Origin: Thalassospira lucentensis
Lineage (GTDB): Bacteria > Pseudomonadota > Alphaproteobacteria > Rhodospirillales > Thalassospiraceae
Length of the DNA: 64,000 nt
Assembly (NCBI RefSeq): GCF_032921865.1
Contig: NZ_CP136684.1
Span: forward strand, 3,569,001 to 3,633,000
Direction of reading: 5' to 3'
A model generated the notes under the pieces. It ran no database searches, was not told the origin of the DNA, and saw only the letters and a program-made list of their open reading frames with translations. Positions 56,955-64,000 of this stretch are shown in pieces. Position 1 is the stretch's first letter. Every line of letters begins with the position of its first letter. Both the position numbers and the translations under genes were made by a program.

Positions 56955-58652
56955 GTGCGCGTTATGTCGGATACGACCTTTGAAGTAAGGGTTCAGCGTG
57001 GGGAACGCTGGATCATTCATTCGACCTTTGATGTCGAAAAAGAGGCGGTTAACGAGGCTGAAAAGCTTTTAAAGACCAAGGTCTCCGCCGTTAGGGTTGT
57101 TCGTGATTGGGAACGCGCCGACGGCCGACATATCGAAAAAGTTCTTCTGGAAAAGCAGGGTGCAGGCGAAGACGACGACAAGGATGTTCGTGTCTCGGCG
57201 ATTGAGGATGCACCGCTTTGTGATTCCGATAACGACCTTTTGCAGTCGGAAAGCCGTGCGACGATCAATCGTCTGCTACGCAAATATTTCGAACAGGAAA
57301 TCCTGACCCCTTGCGAGGTAATGTACAATTACCAGAATCTGCGCAAGTTGATGTTTCATGATACATTGATGCCGACTGCGGTCGACAAGGTGGCCGGCAT
57401 TCATGCCAAGGCGACCGATGGCGACCATATCGAGGCCATGAATAAGCTGCATGGTGCGATCGAACAGTTGGCCGCGCGTGCGCGCGAGGTCGAAAAGGTC
57501 GACCTTCCGGCATTTGAAGATGCCACCATTTCCGAAGTCCGTGATGAAATTCGCCGTCTGAACCTTGCGGAGGATACCGACTTTCTGACCATGGTCGCGC
57601 TGACGCGGGTGTTGTCGTCAAGCCGCAACTGGGTTGGCAAGCTTGACCTGGCGTTGAAGGTCAAGGGTGACGAGAAAGATGAGGCCGCGCGCAAGCTGCT
57701 TGACGATGTTATTGCCGACATCCTGGGATCGCCAGTGGCGTTGAAAGAATTGCTTGGCAGTTCGCGCAGCTTTGGCGATGCGGTAATCCTGCATATTGAT
57801 CTGGCGTTGGGGCGGGCGCGTGGCAATCGCGGTTCAGCCGATGATATTCTTGAATTGCTGAATCCGCTGTTTGGTTCGGGCTTGCTGGCAACGTCGCAGG
57901 AAGCCCTGTTTGATTATATCGTTCGCGAGTTGCGCAGTGCGAACAGTCTGACCCGTCATGAAAGCGATCCTGATCCGCTGGTCGGTATTCTGGACCGGTT
58001 GGTGAGTGAGAAGGGTGTTGTTTACGGGGCGCCGATGGTCTCCGCCCTGGCCGAGCGCGGTGCGCGTCTTCGCAATGTTGGTGGTCCGCGTGCCATGATT
58101 GACGGGGTTGCGGAAATCAACGGTCGCATGGGGCCGAATTGCCGCAAGATGGCCTGGCTGCTGGCAGTTATGAATTCCGGGATTGTCGAAGATTTCGGGG
58201 ACGAAGTTTTCGATATGCTGATGGATACGGTCAAGGATATGCGGGCATTGCGCGCATTTTGCGACAGTGAAGCCAAACCGCGCGACAAGATGGCGACGGT
58301 CACGGTGATGAATGATGCGCTTCAGGCATCGAAACTTTCCGACGAACAGAAACAGCGCATTGGCGATAAGCTTGACGAGGGGCTGGCGGATTATCTGGTG
58401 CGTGAAAAGGTGATCGAGCGGATCGACAATCCGTCGCTCCATCTGCGCAAGCGTGCCTATATGCTGGTGCAATTCTGTTCGAGTGGCGTTCTGATTGAGG
58501 GGAAATCGGCATCCATGGCCCGAAAAAGGGTCGTCGGCTATCTGAAACAGCCGAATTTTACCGACAAGCTTGTTGATGACATCAAGGATATGACGGCCAA
58601 GGAAGGCACGATACGTGATTTCTATGCCCTTTTGCAGCGAAGCGGTTTTTAG
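56955..58652 (+). CDS. Hypothetical protein, 565 residues
   Basis: A large protein I do not recognise. It begins with a short alpha/beta module (FEVRVQRGERWIIHSTFDVE, residues 8-27, then an EAEKLLKTKVSAVRVVRDWE pattern), followed by a mainly helical body with charged repeats and no catalytic motif that I can see. There is no signal peptide or transmembrane segment. The initiation site is uncertain: GTG at 56955 or ATG at 56964; AGGGAG is 3 or 12 nt away. It has a 269-nt upstream spacer and a hairpin downstream (58705-58754), so it is its own transcription unit. Its codon use resembles its neighbours, so recent transfer is unlikely. Confidence 0.85.
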   Translation: MRVMSDTTFEVRVQRGERWIIHSTFDVEKEAVNEAEKLLKTKVSAVRVVRDWERADGRHIEKVLLEKQGAGEDDDKDVRVSAIEDAPLCDSDNDLLQSESRATINRLLRKYFEQEILTPCEVMYNYQNLRKLMFHDTLMPTAVDKVAGIHAKATDGDHIEAMNKLHGAIEQLAARAREVEKVDLPAFEDATISEVRDEIRRLNLAEDTDFLTMVALTRVLSSSRNWVGKLDLALKVKGDEKDEAARKLLDDVIADILGSPVALKELLGSSRSFGDAVILHIDLALGRARGNRGSADDILELLNPLFGSGLLATSQEALFDYIVRELRSANSLTRHESDPDPLVGILDRLVSEKGVVYGAPMVSALAERGARLRNVGGPRAMIDGVAEINGRMGPNCRKMAWLLAVMNSGIVEDFGDEVFDMLMDTVKDMRALRAFCDSEAKPRDKMATVTVMNDALQASKLSDEQKQRIGDKLDEGLADYLVREKVIERIDNPSLHLRKRAYMLVQFCSSGVLIEGKSASMARKRVVGYLKQPNFTDKLVDDIKDMTAKEGTIRDFYALLQRSGF

Positions 58653-58704
58653 GGCGGCCGATCCAGAGTTTGGTGGGGAGACGCAGTAAAACTGCGAAGA
58701 GGCA

Positions 58705-58757
58705 CACCCCGCGAAGATTGTGGCAACAGATGTTGTGGCAAGATTCGTGGGGTGTTT
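58705..58757 (+). terminator. Hairpin after the 565-residue protein
   Basis: CACCCCGCGAA (58705-58715) pairs, with one G-T wobble, with TTCGTGGGGTG (58744-58754). The loop has an inner CAACA-GA-TGTTG stem. TTTG follows. A smaller CGCAGT-AAA-ACTGCG hairpin lies at 58682-58696. TTGTGGCAA is present twice in the loop, and TGTTGCCAACA is at 58763-58773. Confidence 0.45.
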
Positions 58758-58815
58758 GTCATTGTTGCCAACAGTAACCTGAGGCATGCTGTATTCCTGA
58801 TGAACGGGGATTGCC

Positions 58816-59847
58816 ATGCCAGACAGCACAACCAGCACGAAAACCGTCGCCTGCCTTGCCTTTGACGATGTCATGAGCCTTGACGTTGTCGGGCCGTTGC
58901 AGGTTTTTGCCTCAGCCAATGCCGAACTGGAACGGCAGGGGCGCGAACGGGCCTATGAGTTGCTGGTGATTGCCGATGCCGCCGGGCCGGTGCAGACATC
59001 AGGCGGGTTCAGGCTTTATGCCGATCTGGATTGGCGGGACCTTGATCTGGATGAAACCGATACTGTCCTGATTGCTGGTGGCGATGGTGTGAACCGGTTG
59101 CGCCAGCGCCAGGATATTCTGGAATGGCTGGCGCGGGCAGAAGGCCGTGTCGGGCGACTTGGCTCGGTTTGTTCTGGTGCGTTGATCCTGGCAGAGGCAG
59201 GATTGCTTGATGGTCGGATGGCTACAACGCATTGGTCGCGTTGCGATGAAATGCGCAAAAATTTCCCGAAAATTGATGTCACCGAGGATCGTTTGCACAG
59301 CTATGACGCAAACGGTCTTGATGGTGATCCGCATATTTTCACCTCTGCCGGGGTCACGGCAGGGATTGATCTTGCGCTGGCGCTGGTCGAGGCCGATCAC
59401 GGGCGCGTCATTGCCCTTGCCGTGGCGCGGCGGCTGGTGATGTTTTTGAAACGGCCGGGCGGGCAGGCGCAGTTTTCGGCCTATCTGACGCCTGCCATCG
59501 GGGCGACCGCGCAGCTTGCCGGGCTGCTGGAATGGATACCGGGCCACTTGGACGGTGATTTGTCGCTGGAAGTTCTGGCAAATCGTGCGGGGATGTCGGC
59601 CCGGACATTTTCACGTGTTTTCACCCGCGATCTTGGCATGACACCGGCACGTTATGTTGAACGGGTCCGGATTGAAGCCGCACGTGCCCTTTTGCAGGAT
59701 GATGCGATGACCGTGACGCGTGCAGCGCGGCTGTGCGGCTTTGGTCATCCGGAAACCCTGCGCCGGGCCTTTCAACGCCATCTGTCGGTCAGTCCGCAAG
59801 AATATGCCGACCGTTTCGGACGAAGGCCGATGGCCATTCCGGTTTAG
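58816..59847 (+). CDS. GlxA family transcriptional regulator (AraC type)
   Basis: A 343-residue regulator that joins a DJ-1/PfpI-like N-terminal domain (LAFDDVMSLDVVGPLQVF, then GSVCSGALILAEAGLLDG with the elbow Cys) to a C-terminal AraC helix-turn-helix pair (LEVLANRAGMSARTFSRVFT; RAARLCGFGHPETLRRAFQR). Family members regulate catabolism of choline, carnitine and arginine among others. The following MFS gene (59900) is only 52 nt away and likely regulated or co-transcribed. Confidence 0.92.
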   Translation: MPDSTTSTKTVACLAFDDVMSLDVVGPLQVFASANAELERQGRERAYELLVIADAAGPVQTSGGFRLYADLDWRDLDLDETDTVLIAGGDGVNRLRQRQDILEWLARAEGRVGRLGSVCSGALILAEAGLLDGRMATTHWSRCDEMRKNFPKIDVTEDRLHSYDANGLDGDPHIFTSAGVTAGIDLALALVEADHGRVIALAVARRLVMFLKRPGGQAQFSAYLTPAIGATAQLAGLLEWIPGHLDGDLSLEVLANRAGMSARTFSRVFTRDLGMTPARYVERVRIEAARALLQDDAMTVTRAARLCGFGHPETLRRAFQRHLSVSPQEYADRFGRRPMAIPV

Positions 59848-59899
59848 GCGAACGGCGAAGATATTTTCGTAATCTTCTGTTTTTATTGGAGTTGGCGAC

Positions 59900-61075
59900 A
59901 TGCTGTTACTGACCAATGGATCGGTGCGTCTGCTGTTTATTGCCCAGGCGCTTTATTGGTCCTGCTCGCTGATCGGGATCACCCTGACATCCCTGATCGG
60001 GATTGATCTGGCCCCTGTGCCGGAACTGGCGACCCTGCCGCTGGCGTTATTGTTGCTGGGCAACCTTGCCTGTGTGCATCCGCTGGCGATGATCATGCAG
60101 CGTTATGGCAGGCGGACCGGATTGTTTCTGGGCGCGGTCAGCGGTGTGCTTGGTGGTGCCGTGGTGGCGGGTGGTGTTTATCAGGCAGAGTTCAGTCTGG
60201 TGTGTCTCGGTACATTGCTGATTGGTGGCTATCAGGCATCGGCGATGTATTACCGTTATGCCGCACTAGAAGCGGTGCGTGACGATCAGAAGGGCCGGGC
60301 GGCTGCGCTTGTGGTGGGCGGCGGCGTTCTTGCGGCCCTGATTGCGCCGGAAATTGCCAGTCATACCCGCAATATGGTCGCGATCCCCTTTGCCGGATCG
60401 TATCTGGCACTTGCCGGGCTGGCGGCATTGGCGGCGTTGATCATGTTGATGTTGCGGGATGGCGGGGTTCCGGCAAAAACCAAGACGGGCGGGGCCGTTA
60501 TGCTGGAACTTCTGAAACGGCCAAGGCTGCGCGGGGCGATTGCAGTCAGTGCCGCAGGGCATGGCATCATGATCCTTGTCATGACGGCAACACCGCTTGC
60601 GATGAAGTTTTGCGGCTTTGATGTTGATACGGCGGCGAATGTGATTCGCTGGCACATTATCGGCATGTTTTTACCGGCCTTTGTCGCCGGTCCGATGATT
60701 GACCGGTTTGGCGCGCGTTTGATGGCGATGGTCGGTGCGCTCTCACTTGTGTTCAGTGTCGCCTTTGCTGTATCGGGGATCAGTTTTTCGGCATTCCTGA
60801 TCAGTTCGTTCCTGCTGGGGATTGGCTGGAATCTGATGCTGCTGGCGGGGACGACGCTTTTGGGCGAGGGGCATGACGCATCGGAACGCGGCCATGCGCA
60901 AAGCCTGATGGAACTTGGCAACAGCATCACCGGGACGGTGGCATCGCTGGTGGCAGGTGCGCTGATTGCCGGGGCGGGATGGAACATCATTAATTTCGGT
61001 GTTTTGCCTGTACTGGTGATGGCGATGATCCTGATGTGGCTTGGCGGGCGGCTGGCGGTGACGCAGCGGGCATAA
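59900..61075 (+). CDS. MFS transporter
   Basis: A 391-residue protein with 12 predicted helices. SLIGITLTSLIGIDLAPVPE and HPLAMIMQRYGRRTGLFLGA (A motif) are seen in the first part. Start ATG 59900 follows GGAG about 9 nt upstream. Substrate unknown. It is followed by the palindromic terminator at 61087. Confidence 0.88.
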   Translation: MLLLTNGSVRLLFIAQALYWSCSLIGITLTSLIGIDLAPVPELATLPLALLLLGNLACVHPLAMIMQRYGRRTGLFLGAVSGVLGGAVVAGGVYQAEFSLVCLGTLLIGGYQASAMYYRYAALEAVRDDQKGRAAALVVGGGVLAALIAPEIASHTRNMVAIPFAGSYLALAGLAALAALIMLMLRDGGVPAKTKTGGAVMLELLKRPRLRGAIAVSAAGHGIMILVMTATPLAMKFCGFDVDTAANVIRWHIIGMFLPAFVAGPMIDRFGARLMAMVGALSLVFSVAFAVSGISFSAFLISSFLLGIGWNLMLLAGTTLLGEGHDASERGHAQSLMELGNSITGTVASLVAGALIAGAGWNIINFGVLPVLVMAMILMWLGGRLAVTQRA

Positions 61076-61086
61076 GCCAGATAAAG

Positions 61087-61114
61087 AAACCGCCGGTCCA
61101 TGGACCGGCGGTTT
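61087..61114. terminator. Palindromic terminator
   Basis: AAACCGCCGGTCC-AT-GGACCGGCGGTTT is a perfect 13-bp inverted repeat with a 2-nt centre, between the MFS gene and a small minus-strand gene. No long T-run. Confidence 0.65.
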
Positions 61115-61204
61115 GAGTTGCAGGGCGAACGGGGAGTTTCGCCCCGGCGCGATCTCGTTTCGCGTGGTATGGCGGGCGGGATGAACCGGCCGCGATCCGG
61201 GCAA

Positions 61205-61229
61205 TAAAAAACCGGCCATCAGGCCGGTT
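61205..61229 (-). terminator. Terminator overlapping the end of the 73-residue gene
   Basis: On the minus strand AACCGGCC-TGAT-GGCCGGTT is followed by a run of T. The TGA stop of the small gene falls in its loop. Confidence 0.75.
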
Positions 61230-61440
61230 GGGCATTTAATGTCGGGCTGTTGGCCGCGACGAATTCCTTGATCTTCTGCAGAACAAATTCGCGTGATGAA
61301 TTTTCACGGGTGCGAAACAGGACTTCGCGATCGTGAATTACAAGGCCAAGATAGACCGGATTGTTGTGGCCTTCCTTGCTGAGTTTCAGGGCGCGAAGGG
61401 TATGACCAAGGTCATCCGTGCTCTGATAAACGGTACGCAT
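61219..61440 (-). CDS. Small hypothetical protein, 73 residues
   Basis: An unrecognised 73-residue protein with a mixed alpha/beta pattern (YLGLVIHDREVLFRT then a REFVLQKIKEFVAANS helix). The dedicated terminator, with the stop codon in its loop, supports a real gene. It has 287 nt of upstream DNA before the tRNA gene, on the other strand. No motif or domain suggests a function. Confidence 0.65.
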   Translation of the reverse strand: MRTVYQSTDDLGHTLRALKLSKEGHNNPVYLGLVIHDREVLFRTRENSSREFVLQKIKEFVAANSPTLNAQPA

Positions 61441-61664
61441 GATGCTTTAACCTGCTTTCTGTCTCGAACGGGCTCAAACGGGAAAAAGAAGCTTACATTG
61501 CCCTTATGACAGCCAAGTTTTTCGCTGCGATGACAGCAATATGATGGTTTGGAGACTCTTTTGGTCCTCAACCGGAAAAGGCAATGGCAAAGCCCTTCAA
61601 AAAGCTGGTGGTTTCATTCAACGGATTTGATAAAAGAAAACGGGCAGGACGCCTGTTTCCGGCA

Positions 61665-61693
61665 TTGACATGGGCTGATGCGATGTTTAAGAA
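61665..61693 (+). promoter_or_regulatory. Sigma-70-type promoter of the tRNA gene
   Basis: TTGACA (61665-61670), 17 nt, TAAGAA (61688-61693). The start of transcription would be near 61700, about 28 nt before the tRNA. Confidence 0.6.
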
Positions 61694-61727
61694 AGGCGTC
61701 GTTCCGCACGGAACACCAAAGAGATAA

Positions 61728-61820
61728 GGGCAAGTGGCCGAGTGGCTGAAGGCGCTCCCCTGCTAAGGGAGTATGGGGTCAAAAGCCCCATCGAGGGTTC
61801 GAATCCCTCCTTGTCCGCCA
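61728..61820 (+). tRNA. tRNA-Ser (anticodon GCU)
   Basis: A 93-nt gene with encoded CCA. GGGCAAG pairs with CTTGTCC in the acceptor stem (one G-U). The D-arm TGGCCGAGTGGCTGAAGGC, anticodon stem CTCCC/GGGAG with the GCT anticodon, the long variable arm ATGGGGTCAAAAGCCCCAT, and the TTCGAAT loop are all present. The long variable arm and anticodon identify it as tRNA-Ser for AGC/AGU codons. No integrase is adjacent. Confidence 0.96.
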
Positions 61821-61826
61821 TTGATC

Positions 61827-61852
61827 AAGGCACCCGAACAGGGTGCCTTTTT
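61827..61852 (+). terminator. Terminator of tRNA-Ser
   Basis: AAGGCACCC-GAACA-GGGTGCCTT with a run of T, beginning 7 nt after the tRNA. Confidence 0.88.
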
Positions 61853-61875
61853 CTTTTGCCAAAACCGATAAAACA

Positions 61876-61907
61876 AAAAACGCGATGAGCCATGTCATCG
61901 CGTTTTT
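61876..61907. terminator. Bidirectional terminator
   Basis: AAAAACGCGATGA-GCCATG-TCATCGCGTTTTT is a perfect 13-bp inverted repeat that also serves the minus-strand gene ending at 61922. Confidence 0.85.
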
Positions 61908-61921
61908 GCATTTTCGGTAAA

Positions 61922-62164
61922 TCAGGTGAAGGCGTTAAAGGTAATGATGGTCTGGGTGTCCTTGATATGGGGCAGCAGGTGGATTTTTTCGTTCACATAG
62001 CGCCCGATATCCTGACCGTCCTCGATATAGACCTTTACCAGCAGCTCGAACGGGCCCGAGATCGAATAGACTTCCGATACACCTTCGATTTCCTCGACCA
62101 GTGCTGTGGCAACGTCATAGGCTTTGCCCAGATCGCATTTCACGAAAATGAAGAAGGGATGCAT
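61922..62164 (-). CDS. Stand-alone Lrp/AsnC ligand-binding domain protein
   Basis: An 80-residue protein made only of the RAM (Lrp/AsnC effector-binding) fold, without the helix-turn-helix. ALVEEIEGVSEVYSISGPFE holds the Gly-Pro-Phe loop of the domain, and IKDTQTIITFNAF is the usual end strand. Such proteins bind amino acids and form rings; some act on full-length Lrp proteins. It is a single gene with its own terminator. Confidence 0.9.
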   Translation of the reverse strand: MHPFFIFVKCDLGKAYDVATALVEEIEGVSEVYSISGPFELLVKVYIEDGQDIGRYVNEKIHLLPHIKDTQTIITFNAFT

Positions 62165-62261
62165 CGGTGCGGCTCCGGTATTTGGGGATAAAAATTATGC
62201 CCCAAGCTATCGCGGTGCGGCGGTGGTTTCAATCATTACTGCGTCGAATGTACGCGGCGTC

Positions 62262-63143
62262 TTAAGATTGCGGCGGGCGACGCAGAATTTCCAGATGCTT
62301 GATGCGCGCACGCACCTGTTCGGGGTTATGTTGCCCGACGCCTTCAAGCAGGGTTTCAAGCATTACCATGCTGGCAGCAGAGCTATCCCATGTCGTGCCG
62401 GTTTCGATACGGACCGGAAAGACATGCCGGGCGAATTGCGCAATCGGGCTAAGCCACTGGTCCGTGAAAAGAATGATTTTGGCATCCTGTTTCGAAGCGG
62501 CTTCGGCAAAGGCAATGACATCAGCCTGATAACGTCGGACATCAAAAACCACTAGAACATCGCGTTTGCCGATATCCAGCAGGTCTTCGGCCCATTTGGC
62601 ACTTTGGCCCGAGACGCGCCGAACACGGCTTCGCATGGTGCGCAGATGTTCATAGGCATAAACCGCAAGGGCGGATGTAAACCGCCCGCCCAGCAGATAA
62701 ACCGATCCTTTGCAATCACCGATCAGTTCGATGGAGCTTTGCAGTTCGGCCGGGTTGATGTTGGCAAGGCTTGTGCGGATGTTGCTGGTGGTGGCTTCGG
62801 CCATTTCATGAAGCAATTCCCCCATCGGATGGTCCGACCGGTTGCGCGACCGTGGCAGGCTGCTTCGGGTCAAAGGTGATTGCAGGCGAGCTTCGAGTTC
62901 ACCGCGCAGGCGCGCCTGCATATCGGGATAGCTGTCAAAGCCGATCTTGCTGGCAAAGCGCAGCACCGTCGGGGCGGAAACGCCACACCTTTCGGCAAAG
63001 GTTGCCACCGTTTCAAGGCCGGCCATCGGATAGTTGCCAAGCAGCGCCTGGGCCAGCTTGCGTTCCGACGCGGTCAGCGTATCAGCTTTTTGCGTGATCT
63101 GTTCGGCGACTGTCGGTTTCGTTGCCTGCTGCTTCGCATCCAA
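62262..63143 (-). CDS. MurR/RpiR family transcriptional regulator
   Basis: A 293-residue regulator. The N-terminal RpiR helix-turn-helix includes ERCGVSAPTVLRFASKIGFD (about residues 68-87), and a SIS sugar-phosphate-binding domain follows (GSVYLLGGRFTSALAVYAYE at about 144-163; VLVVFDVRRYQADV). It is divergent from the TRAP operon at 63646. Two TGTAA-N6-TTACA palindromes in the spacer are good candidates for its sites. The ligand is probably a phosphorylated sugar or sugar acid. Confidence 0.92.
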   Translation of the reverse strand: MDAKQQATKPTVAEQITQKADTLTASERKLAQALLGNYPMAGLETVATFAERCGVSAPTVLRFASKIGFDSYPDMQARLRGELEARLQSPLTRSSLPRSRNRSDHPMGELLHEMAEATTSNIRTSLANINPAELQSSIELIGDCKGSVYLLGGRFTSALAVYAYEHLRTMRSRVRRVSGQSAKWAEDLLDIGKRDVLVVFDVRRYQADVIAFAEAASKQDAKIILFTDQWLSPIAQFARHVFPVRIETGTTWDSSAASMVMLETLLEGVGQHNPEQVRARIKHLEILRRPPQS

Positions 63144-63255
63144 AGGCGATATTTCCCCGGTTATGCCATTCGCACGGAATAGCCAAACACCCGCAAAGTG
63201 CGCTTATGCATTGTTTGGGCGCGGTTTACCTTGTCTGACTTACAAATACAATGAT

Positions 63256-63271
63256 TGTAATGAATTTTACA
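63256..63271. promoter_or_regulatory. RpiR-type operator candidate 1
   Basis: TGTAA-TGAATT-TTACA, extended by one A and T on either side, is a perfect palindrome. Its architecture is identical to the next site, with the centres 50 bp apart. Confidence 0.6.
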
Positions 63272-63284
63272 ATATTTGATATTC

Positions 63285-63313
63285 TTGTCATCAAAATTGA
63301 AATCATGTAACGT
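63285..63313 (+). promoter_or_regulatory. Candidate promoter of the TRAP operon
   Basis: TTGTCA (63285-63290), 17 nt, TAACGT (63308-63313). The -10 element lies inside operator candidate 2, as expected for repression. Confidence 0.45.
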
Positions 63314-63321
63314 TCGTTACA
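63306..63321. promoter_or_regulatory. RpiR-type operator candidate 2
   Basis: TGTAA-CGTTCG-TTACA is a perfect palindrome overlapping the -10 of the candidate TRAP promoter. It shares the TGTAA-N6-TTACA form with candidate 1. Confidence 0.6.
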
Positions 63322-63645
63322 GAAGGGATAAAACCCGTACCGCGAAAAGCGGTGCAACAATTCAACGGCTTGGCAAAAGTCGGTCGCCCGGGAGGCGGTT
63401 CATCACACGGTACGGCCTTGCAAAAGGCGGTGCAGACAAGGGGATGCAATATGGGTTGTCAGGGCTGCGAATATTTCCATCCAGATTTGGTGTCGATGTT
63501 GAACCTGCCGGGTTTTTCCGGGCGGTAAGGCATTTCGTATCACCGTTCGCATCCGTCGGATGTGAACGGGTGGGATCATATTTGCAGATGACAAACCAGC
63601 CGCTGTTGCGACCGATAGAACAGGGAGATGTTGGGGTGGCGTTAG

Positions 63646-64000
63646 ATGCCTGAATTTATCAAGACCTACGTTAGATGGGTCGATTGCGTGAACCGGATCA
63701 TCGGCCGGTTTGCGATGTATCTGATCTTTGCGATGCTTGCGGTGCTTTTGTATTCCGCCGCGACCAAGCTGATGGAATTTCCGGCCCTTTGGACGCTGGA
63801 AACCGCGCAGTTCCTGATGGTGTCGTATTTCCTGCTAGGCGGGGGATATTCCATGCAGCTGGACTCGCACGTTCGGATGGATTTGCTGTATGGCGCCTTG
63901 TCGCCGCGCAAACAGGCCGGGCTTGATGCGATCACGATTCTGTTTCTGATCTTCTATCTGGCGTTTCTGTTGTATGGCGGCGTTTCATCCACTTCCTATG
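63646..64000 (+). CDS. TRAP transporter small permease (DctQ), partial
   Basis: The first 118 residues of a DctQ-type membrane protein that runs off the right edge. Hydrophobic helices are at about residues 22-42, 51-70 and 95-115. ETAQFLMVSYFLLGGGYSMQ and HVRMDLLYGALSPRKQ are the family signature. An in-frame TAG lies just before the ATG, so this is the earliest start. GGGGTGG lies 6 nt upstream. The large permease and binding protein would be beyond the window. TRAP systems import organic or sugar acids, in keeping with RpiR control. Confidence 0.9.
   Translation, partial: MPEFIKTYVRWVDCVNRIIGRFAMYLIFAMLAVLLYSAATKLMEFPALWTLETAQFLMVSYFLLGGGYSMQLDSHVRMDLLYGALSPRKQAGLDAITILFLIFYLAFLLYGGVSSTSY

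Larger units (their letters stand above)
63144..63645. other. 502-nt regulatory spacer before the TRAP operon
   Basis: No gene. The half nearer the RpiR gene has two TGTAA-N6-TTACA sites and a promoter-like sequence. The remaining ~325 nt would be a long 5' leader for the TRAP operon. It includes one hairpin, CCGTTC-G-CATCC-GTC-GGATG-T-GAACGG (63543-63569). No riboswitch class was recognised. An open frame at 63276-63653 was judged spurious. Confidence 0.65.

Noticed and set aside
57834-58919. 361-residue minus-strand open frame spanning the 565-residue gene and the GlxA-type start
   Set aside because: It crosses two plus-strand genes and the hairpin region and has no start signal.
61728-61820. 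tRNA-Ser as an attachment site of an integrated element
   Set aside because: No integrase, direct repeat of the tRNA 3' end, or change in gene content was seen near it.
63276-63653. 125-residue open frame before the TRAP gene
   Set aside because: It begins inside the operator region, overlaps the DctQ start in another frame and has a random, Arg-rich composition.
1-64000. CRISPR arrays, insertion sequences, rRNA operons, toxin-antitoxin or restriction systems
   Set aside because: No regular repeat-spacer series, transposase, rRNA or defence genes were seen by reading both strands; negatives are by eye only.

Overview
The window is one contiguous stretch of bacterial chromosome of moderate GC content, tightly packed with genes on both strands. 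The topA, rnr, dprA, plsY, pyrB/pyrC' run, a separate gatCAB operon, ArgO/ArgP, Crp/Fnr, TRAP and RpiR genes and the general protein sequences point to an alphaproteobacterium, most likely Rhodospirillales. Thalassospira is my best guess at genus, from general resemblance only and not from any search. No rRNA, CRISPR array, transposase or integrase was seen. There is one tRNA gene, tRNA-Ser(GCU).

Layout. 1-11763 (+): a compact run of two GT4 glycosyltransferases, a histidine phosphatase, a third (MurG-like) glycosyltransferase, a NodB-like deacetylase, a two-TM/PH-like membrane protein and a complete oligopeptide-type ABC importer, nearly all joined by 4-10 nt overlaps. This is the most promising undescribed system here: surface-glycan enzymes welded to a peptide/opine-type uptake system. 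11816-18218 (-): an MFS exporter, then an overlapping operon dusA-mnmC-MFS-methyltransferase, in which two tRNA-modification enzymes lead two genes of unknown role. 18361-27261: ArsC-like reductase, HAD phosphatase, gamma-glutamyltransferase, alpha/beta hydrolase, a Crp/Fnr regulator followed by a perfect CRP-type site and a possible small RNA, DUF423, L33, an S41 protease lipoprotein, DUF983, and an Hpt protein with a dead receiver domain.

27315-36906 (-): pyrB-pyrC'-plsY-dprA-topA-rnr. PyrC' has lost its metal ligands, topA has no ATG/GTG/TTG start in a place that keeps its catalytic N-terminus, and the dprA start codon abuts an 11-bp hairpin. 37026-43122: AEC transporter, VOC protein, ruvX, and the gatCAB amidotransferase operon. 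43298-46048: an AT-rich patch with a phage-type repressor and a chemotaxis receptor. 46248-54386 and on to 56685: AraC/MFS pair, CopZ-like chaperone, DJ-1-like protein, LysR, tdk, argO/argP, and the pqiABC membrane lipid-transport operon. 56955-64000: a 565-residue orphan, GlxA-type regulator and MFS pair, tRNA-Ser, a stand-alone Lrp-type effector domain, an RpiR regulator, and the start of a TRAP transporter operon preceded by two matching TGTAA-N6-TTACA palindromes spaced exactly 50 bp apart.

Start codons were moved from the longest possible frame wherever a ribosome-binding site or family alignment argued for it; each case is stated in its entry.
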